Positions 59,396-64,000 of a DNA stretch of 64,000 nucleotides are shown piece after piece. The translations under genes and the position numbers were made by a program. Source of the DNA: Lenzites betulinus (lineage: Eukaryota; Basidiomycota; Agaricomycetes; Polyporales; Polyporaceae); assembly GCA_022264855.1 (NCBI GenBank), contig JABYQU010000027.1, positions 124,001 through 188,000 on the forward strand. The letters run 5' to 3'. The notes under the pieces were generated by a model that worked only from the letters and a program-made list of their open reading frames with translations, was not told where the DNA came from and did no database searches. Position 1 is the stretch's first letter; the number at the start of each line of letters is the position of its first letter.

Positions 59396-61695
59396 CTACC
59401 GCTTCCGGGACAGCGTCGCCCGCATCCTGCGTGTCTTCCCGCGGCTGACGTTTATCCCGCTCGCAGACATCTCCATCACGCGCCGGCGACGCTCGCGCAG
59501 GGCGTTCTTCGCGAATCGCTCGCCGTCCGTAAGGTGTTCCGAGGCGGAGCTGGACGTGCGTGACATGTCGGACCCCGCGGAGGACGTGGAAGCCTGTGAG
59601 GAGGAGTGCCGTGCGAGGAGCGTCGGGCGGCGGTATTTCCGCGTGCGTGTCTGCTTCCGATACTGGGTGCCAGAGTTGTCCGCGAAGGGATCTTGGGGGT
59701 TTACGCCTCCCTCAGCTGTCATGGAGGGGTCCGCGTTGTCCGCACCAGAGAGTGAGGGGATGCTGGGCAGTTGTGGGGGTACATCCTCGACGCGACTGAC
59801 CATCGGCGCGTCCACGGTGATGGTCGAGTACACACTGCTCGCCCTGGTAAGAGACTCGTCCTGCGAGGACACACCCAGGAGTCCTCCGCTGTAAGCATAC
59901 TGTCCCATGACCGGTGCAGGTAGTGGTATTTGGACGGTAGCGTTGTCGGCGAACGGATCCTGCGCAGGAGGTTCAACGGATTCCTCGCGCGTCATGAGGG
60001 TAGCAGGCCCCGCGTCGCTCTCGAGCGAATCGTGAGGGATGGGATGCCGACGATGGGGCGCGCGGGTAAAGCCGTCGTTCGCGTGCACGATAGGAATCTG
60101 GGACGGGCTCGCGCCGACGACCGCGTTGAACGCGTTGACCAGGTTCGACCGAATCGACGCTGCCCAGCTGCCCTGCCTGTTGTCCGAAGCAGGGGGGCGC
60201 GCTGTGTCGGCCGAGACAGAGATGTCGCCTGGGTAAGGAAGGGGCGTGTCGAACTTCTCGGAGTAGGCAGAGAAAGTCATGATGTCGGCAGTGTGCGCCG
60301 CGGGAGGCGGGACGCGTCCTGTGGTCCGAACGGATCCTGGCCGGCGCACACGGAGCGGACCCCAGGGAACATCCAGCCCGCCATCCTCGACACCTAGAAA
60401 GCATGGTCGGCGGGGCATGAACGGAGTGCCATACTCCGTCGGATAGGTATGTAGCATGCCGAGCGCGGTGTTGGACCTGCCAGACTCGCCCCCGGAGAGG
60501 TCGCCGGGCGCCAGGTTTGTGATTTGCAGATTCCCAAGGTCGGGCGCCAGGTCTGGCACGCTCTGGTGTGCATTATGGAGCGAGACCGTGACATACGGAC
60601 TGCTGCCTTGGGTATGCACAGGTGCTGGGGGTGCAGGGAAGGTTGGGTATGCGCCATGCCCCCCGCGGCCAAAGTCGGGGGAGCTGAGTGCAGAGCGCTG
60701 TATCATGCTTCCCTCGTAGCCATGTATCCCAAGCCCGCCTTCTAGGGACATTTGGCGTCCGCCGAACCGATCACTGTCCCAAGGCCAGGTGGTCGTCCGG
60801 TTGAGCTTGCAGCGGCGCGTGCGGGAACGGATGCGGAGCCACCACGCCAGTATTGCTACCACCAGCCCAATGCCCGCAATAGTTGCGAATGCTATCCCGA
60901 CGTAGAATGTTGTTGACCGGTCTGACGTGTCTGTGGAAGACGCAGAGTTAACCCTCGACGTCGGGCTTGCTCCTGCCGAGGGTTCGTCCGAGTGGCTAGA
61001 TGACGGCGCCACAACTATTGAAGAGGAAGAGGCCGTGGTGAGAGTAGAGCTCTCCTGTGGTGCAGACGACGTTGGCGGTGACGCAGTGCTGGTCGTTGGT
61101 AGGCCAAGACTTGATGCGCTACCCGTCGAGACCTGGGAAGTCGATGTGGCAATGGAAGTGCCGGAAGACGAAGTGGAGATGCTCGAAGTTGAAGCGACAG
61201 AGGTTGAAGTGGTTACTGTCGTGGATGTCTGCATCGTTGAGGATGTCTGTGTATCATCTATAGTCAGAAACGTGGTAAAGTGACCGCGAAATATGGGCAT
61301 ACCTGTTCGTCTTTCACCACTTTGGTTGAGGGCACCGCAGATTCAGAAGCTTGTGATGCGCTGTCGGTCGCTGGCTGGGCGTTCGCGGGCACTGGATTGT
61401 TAGGCACAGTCCCGCCCATGGTCTCTGGATCACCCGACGTGGTGATTTCGCCGTTGGGGCCTATGAAGACACTACTAGGATTGCCCATCATGTAGTAGTC
61501 GTCCCAGGGATACGTCTGGGGAGTGCGCGGAGAGTGGCTTCTCCGGGACTCGGAACGGTCATGGTCCTGCAAATTTAAGAAAGGAAGCATATTTCCGGAA
61601 TACGAGAGTGAAGAAAGCAGAGCGATAGTGCGACCGGCGATAGTAGAAAGCAAAGCAAGTGCGCCCGGCGCAAGACAAGGAAAGCAAAGGCTCAC
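59396..61695 (-). CDS. Ser/Thr-rich single-pass membrane protein
   Basis: Two main exons joined at 61303/61246. The first encodes TYPWDDYYMMGNPSSVFIGP and a Pro/Ala/Ser-rich stretch. The second (61246-59396) starts TSSTMQTSTTVTTSTSV and has about 120 Ser/Thr-rich residues. One transmembrane helix follows, FYVGIAFATIAGIGLVVAIL, then basic RIRSRTRRCKLN, typical of a type I protein with an outer Ser/Thr domain. The cytoplasmic tail of about 460 residues contains repeated NPQDPFADN and PPAQDPFADN motifs and ends with a basic, Ser-rich region. The layout recalls fungal wall-stress sensors or Mid2/Wsc-like proteins, but no WSC domain is seen. The start is uncertain: a Met at 61695, or a nearer one with a 5' intron. 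Confidence 0.7.
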
Positions 61696-62404
61696 AGAGC
61701 ACTACAGCGTGCAGTGACTGGTGACTGGGGAGTCTGTAGATGGAAGAAGGTACAGACTCTCTGAGGGTGTGCGAGCATCCTACTATCCCTCGCAGCTCCG
61801 GATGAGGCTGACTGCAGTCAGCTCATGCTGCTGTCGGCTGCGATTTTGATCGAGTCTGGGTCTCCAGAGGGGCGAGAAAGCTAAGACTAACCCTTAGACG
61901 AGCAGTAACATTCGGCTGCTGATACGTGTTTTCAGTCTACGTAGAGAGCTCTGATTAGCGAAGAAAAACTCAATAAACTGTACAAGGTTGTGACACTGGG
62001 CCCGGCTGCGAGGGCTAGCTGCACAGACGGTGGCGGCATGGTGGCGTCAGCGGTTTGTTAGGCAGGTCTCAGTTGCTGGTATTGACGTGACCCTACATCG
62101 CGTCCTATGCAACATATAGCCGCGGGCGCGTGCGTGCCTCAATGTCCATGAAACTGCCAAGCTGTAGTAGTCACGGTGTAAGTACAGTAGTAGGTGTACT
62201 TCAAAAGCTGCATGCAGTAGCGCCGGCCTGAATCGAAACTTCGATATAGACGCCGGTGTAGGCCACGTGGCATATTGTGCAGCCACCAACTTGGAAAAGG
62301 CCGGCCGACTCAGACTCCTAAGTACTCACTCACTGAACTTGCAGGTGAGTGCTTAAAACAAACTTGTGCAGATAGACCGCCATAAACTACTAACAGTGCC
62401 CGCA
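61696..62404. other. Intergenic between divergent genes
   Basis: Upstream regions of the membrane protein gene and of the coiled-coil gene. No gene seen. Confidence 0.5.
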
Positions 62405-64000
62405 ATGTCCGCCGACCCCGCCGCCATACTAAGTCTTGACGATGTTTATGCCGCGTTACGCGAGGTGGGCGCGCCACTCCCCAACCGAGACGATATGGAC
62501 AGACTGTATCAAGGCCGAATGGCCGAAGTTCTTCGATTTGCCGCCTCAAATGTTCAGGGTAGGAAGAACACCGCATCTGCAAGGCGTAGCATACATGCGT
62601 GAGTGGATAACTACTACTGATTGTATTGTGTCGCTGGCTATCTATTGACAACTGTACTAAACACAGCTTACGCGCACAACCACGCACGGCAGGCACATTA
62701 TCTGAGCCGGGCGCGGACCCTCTGTATGCTCGCGTGCAACGCGGAGAGTCTCGCGTTAAAAACGCTCAGAGAGCCATTGAAAGATCAGAGGAAGAATCAC
62801 AGAAGCCTTCAAGCTCGCTCGCGCAACTTGGTACAATGTGGCTATGTTCATGCATGGATATACACTTATACACACGCCCTTGTAGAGAGTGAGGCCAGCT
62901 GCTTACAGGAGGGGCTACAAGACAAACGACTTACAGCGCTGCTATTGTCCGTCTTGGAACGGAAAGAAACGATACGTAAACAGCGTTTTGACGAGATTTC
63001 TCGGCTTCTACAAGAGTTAAGGTTCGTATGGATGGCATACACACTAACGTGCATTTATTAACATTGGTTCGTCATAGATCTCGAGTCGCAGAGCAGCCGA
63101 CGGTCAGTTTATATATGCTCCACACTCACCGTGATACTGAATGCTGATCCGCGACAACAGACAAAGGTACAAAGCGACTCTTCGTGTCTTTTGGAGACGA
63201 TTTCTGGAAAACCTCCACGTACGGAATACACATGCGACACATTGGCGGTACGCTCCACACCGTAACTGCTTCTTAATGCGACTTATGTCAAATGGCAGTC
63301 ACTTCAAGCTCATAGCCTCCGGCTCGCGCGGCTTTCCGCGGTGGCAAAGGGCAAGGCACTCATGACCCAAACACAGAAATCAGAACTCCGTCTCCTAGAA
63401 GTTGTCGCGCGCTCCATGGGTTCAGATACAGAAAATCCGGATGTCGTTTCTGCGTAGTGAGTGTGCCAACTTCGAACTCGTGTCAGCCATGTCTCACATA
63501 TCTCTACCATGCTACAGCGAGAGAGTGCGTGCAGCAGCACGGACACATGCCTCGTCAAGCATGGCATATCGCCCGCCCCTGCCTGAAGATGAGACAGAGG
63601 AGGATCTCGAGGGCATATATCAACGCATTGTACGTCTTTGATGCACGTTATCTCTATCTAACTTTGTATCGTGCCCTAAAATTCCGCAGGCGGATAAAGA
63701 AACCGACCTTCAGAATCTTACAGATCAGGCTGCTGCGCTGACACTCGCATGTGCGCGTGCTTTACAAGCGGTACGGTATACTCCATCACCCTTGTTCATA
63801 TATGCATGCACTTAGCCCGTTTCTGCGTTCAAGGACTCTGTGTTCGTACGAAATACTGCCCCGCAGCTAAAGGAGGCACTTCAAGAAGAAACAGCGGCAA
63901 CACAAGGACACGTCGACGCTCTTCGGCGCTCTGTGGTGAACCGCCCGCGTGCTGCAGATGCGACAGGAAGGTCCCAAGGGAATGATTTGAGCCACGGACG
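62405..64000 (+). CDS. Coiled-coil protein, 3' end outside window
   Basis: The first exon runs from 62405 with MSADPAAILSLDDVYAALRE, then PNRDDMDRLYQGRMAEVLRF and a basic segment. It is followed by VQRGESRVKNAQRAIERSEE. Later exons include SCLQEGLQDKRLTALLLSVL, RKQRFDEISRLLQELR, ALMTQTQKSELRLLEVVARS, ETEEDLEGIYQRI, ADKETDLQNLTDQAAALTLA and LKEALQEETAATQGHVDALR. The alternation of charged and leucine residues indicates long coiled coils. The layout could suit a spindle, centrosome or kinetochore protein (for example an augmin-like subunit), but nothing is diagnostic. The gene is cut by the end of the window. Several middle exons are uncertain. Confidence 0.6.

Noticed and set aside
1..64000. 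CRISPR arrays, tRNA, rRNA or bacterial-type operons
   Set aside because: None seen. The repeats are two pairs of inverted arms and a few microsatellites, and the gene structure is eukaryotic with many short introns.

Overview
The window is nuclear DNA of a filamentous fungus, most likely an agaricomycete basidiomycete. Genes are dense and GC-rich and are split by many 50-75 bp GT-AG introns. Recognisable products include a DUF6534 membrane protein, a microsomal P450, an adenylate-forming NRPS-like reductase, a Kre9/Knh1-type GPI protein, F-box proteins and COP9 signalosome subunit 3. No rRNA, tRNA, CRISPR array or autonomous transposon was recognised. All gene models were spliced by hand from splice signals and reading phase.

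The layout is dominated by two large inverted duplications lying side by side. Duplication 1 has arms at about 1340-6155 and 12292-17100. Each arm carries a convergent pair: a 524-codon-class cytochrome P450 and a WRAP53/TCAB1-like WD40 protein. The spacer holds three single-copy genes: CSN3, a small TPR-like protein and an F-box/LRR-like protein. Duplication 2 has arms at about 22005-28022 and 40306-47352. Each arm carries a six-cysteine small secreted protein, an F-box/beta-propeller-like protein and a Ser/Thr-rich repeat secreted protein. Its 12 kb spacer holds a divergent CDK-like kinase, a DUF6534 membrane protein and two more members of the Ser/Thr-rich secreted family.

Ordinary genes flank these blocks. 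The 3' end of the exosome nuclease DIS3 is at the left edge. Methionine sulfoxide reductase A and a Kre9-like GPI protein lie between the two duplications. To the right are an A-T-R NRPS-like reductase, an importin-13-like karyopherin, a Ser-rich single-pass membrane protein and the start of a coiled-coil gene cut by the window edge.

The copies have not shared one fate. WRAP53 and P450 look intact in both arms, but the two WRAP53 copies have different upstream regions. The F-box/propeller gene is intact in both arms. The six-cysteine secreted protein is intact on the right and frameshifted on the left. The Ser/Thr repeat protein has about two repeat units on the left and four on the right. 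Four members of that secreted family (A-D) share a very short first coding exon. Three of them also share a TATA-plus-GC-rich core promoter. This family, sitting around and inside a large inverted duplication, is the least explained system in the window.
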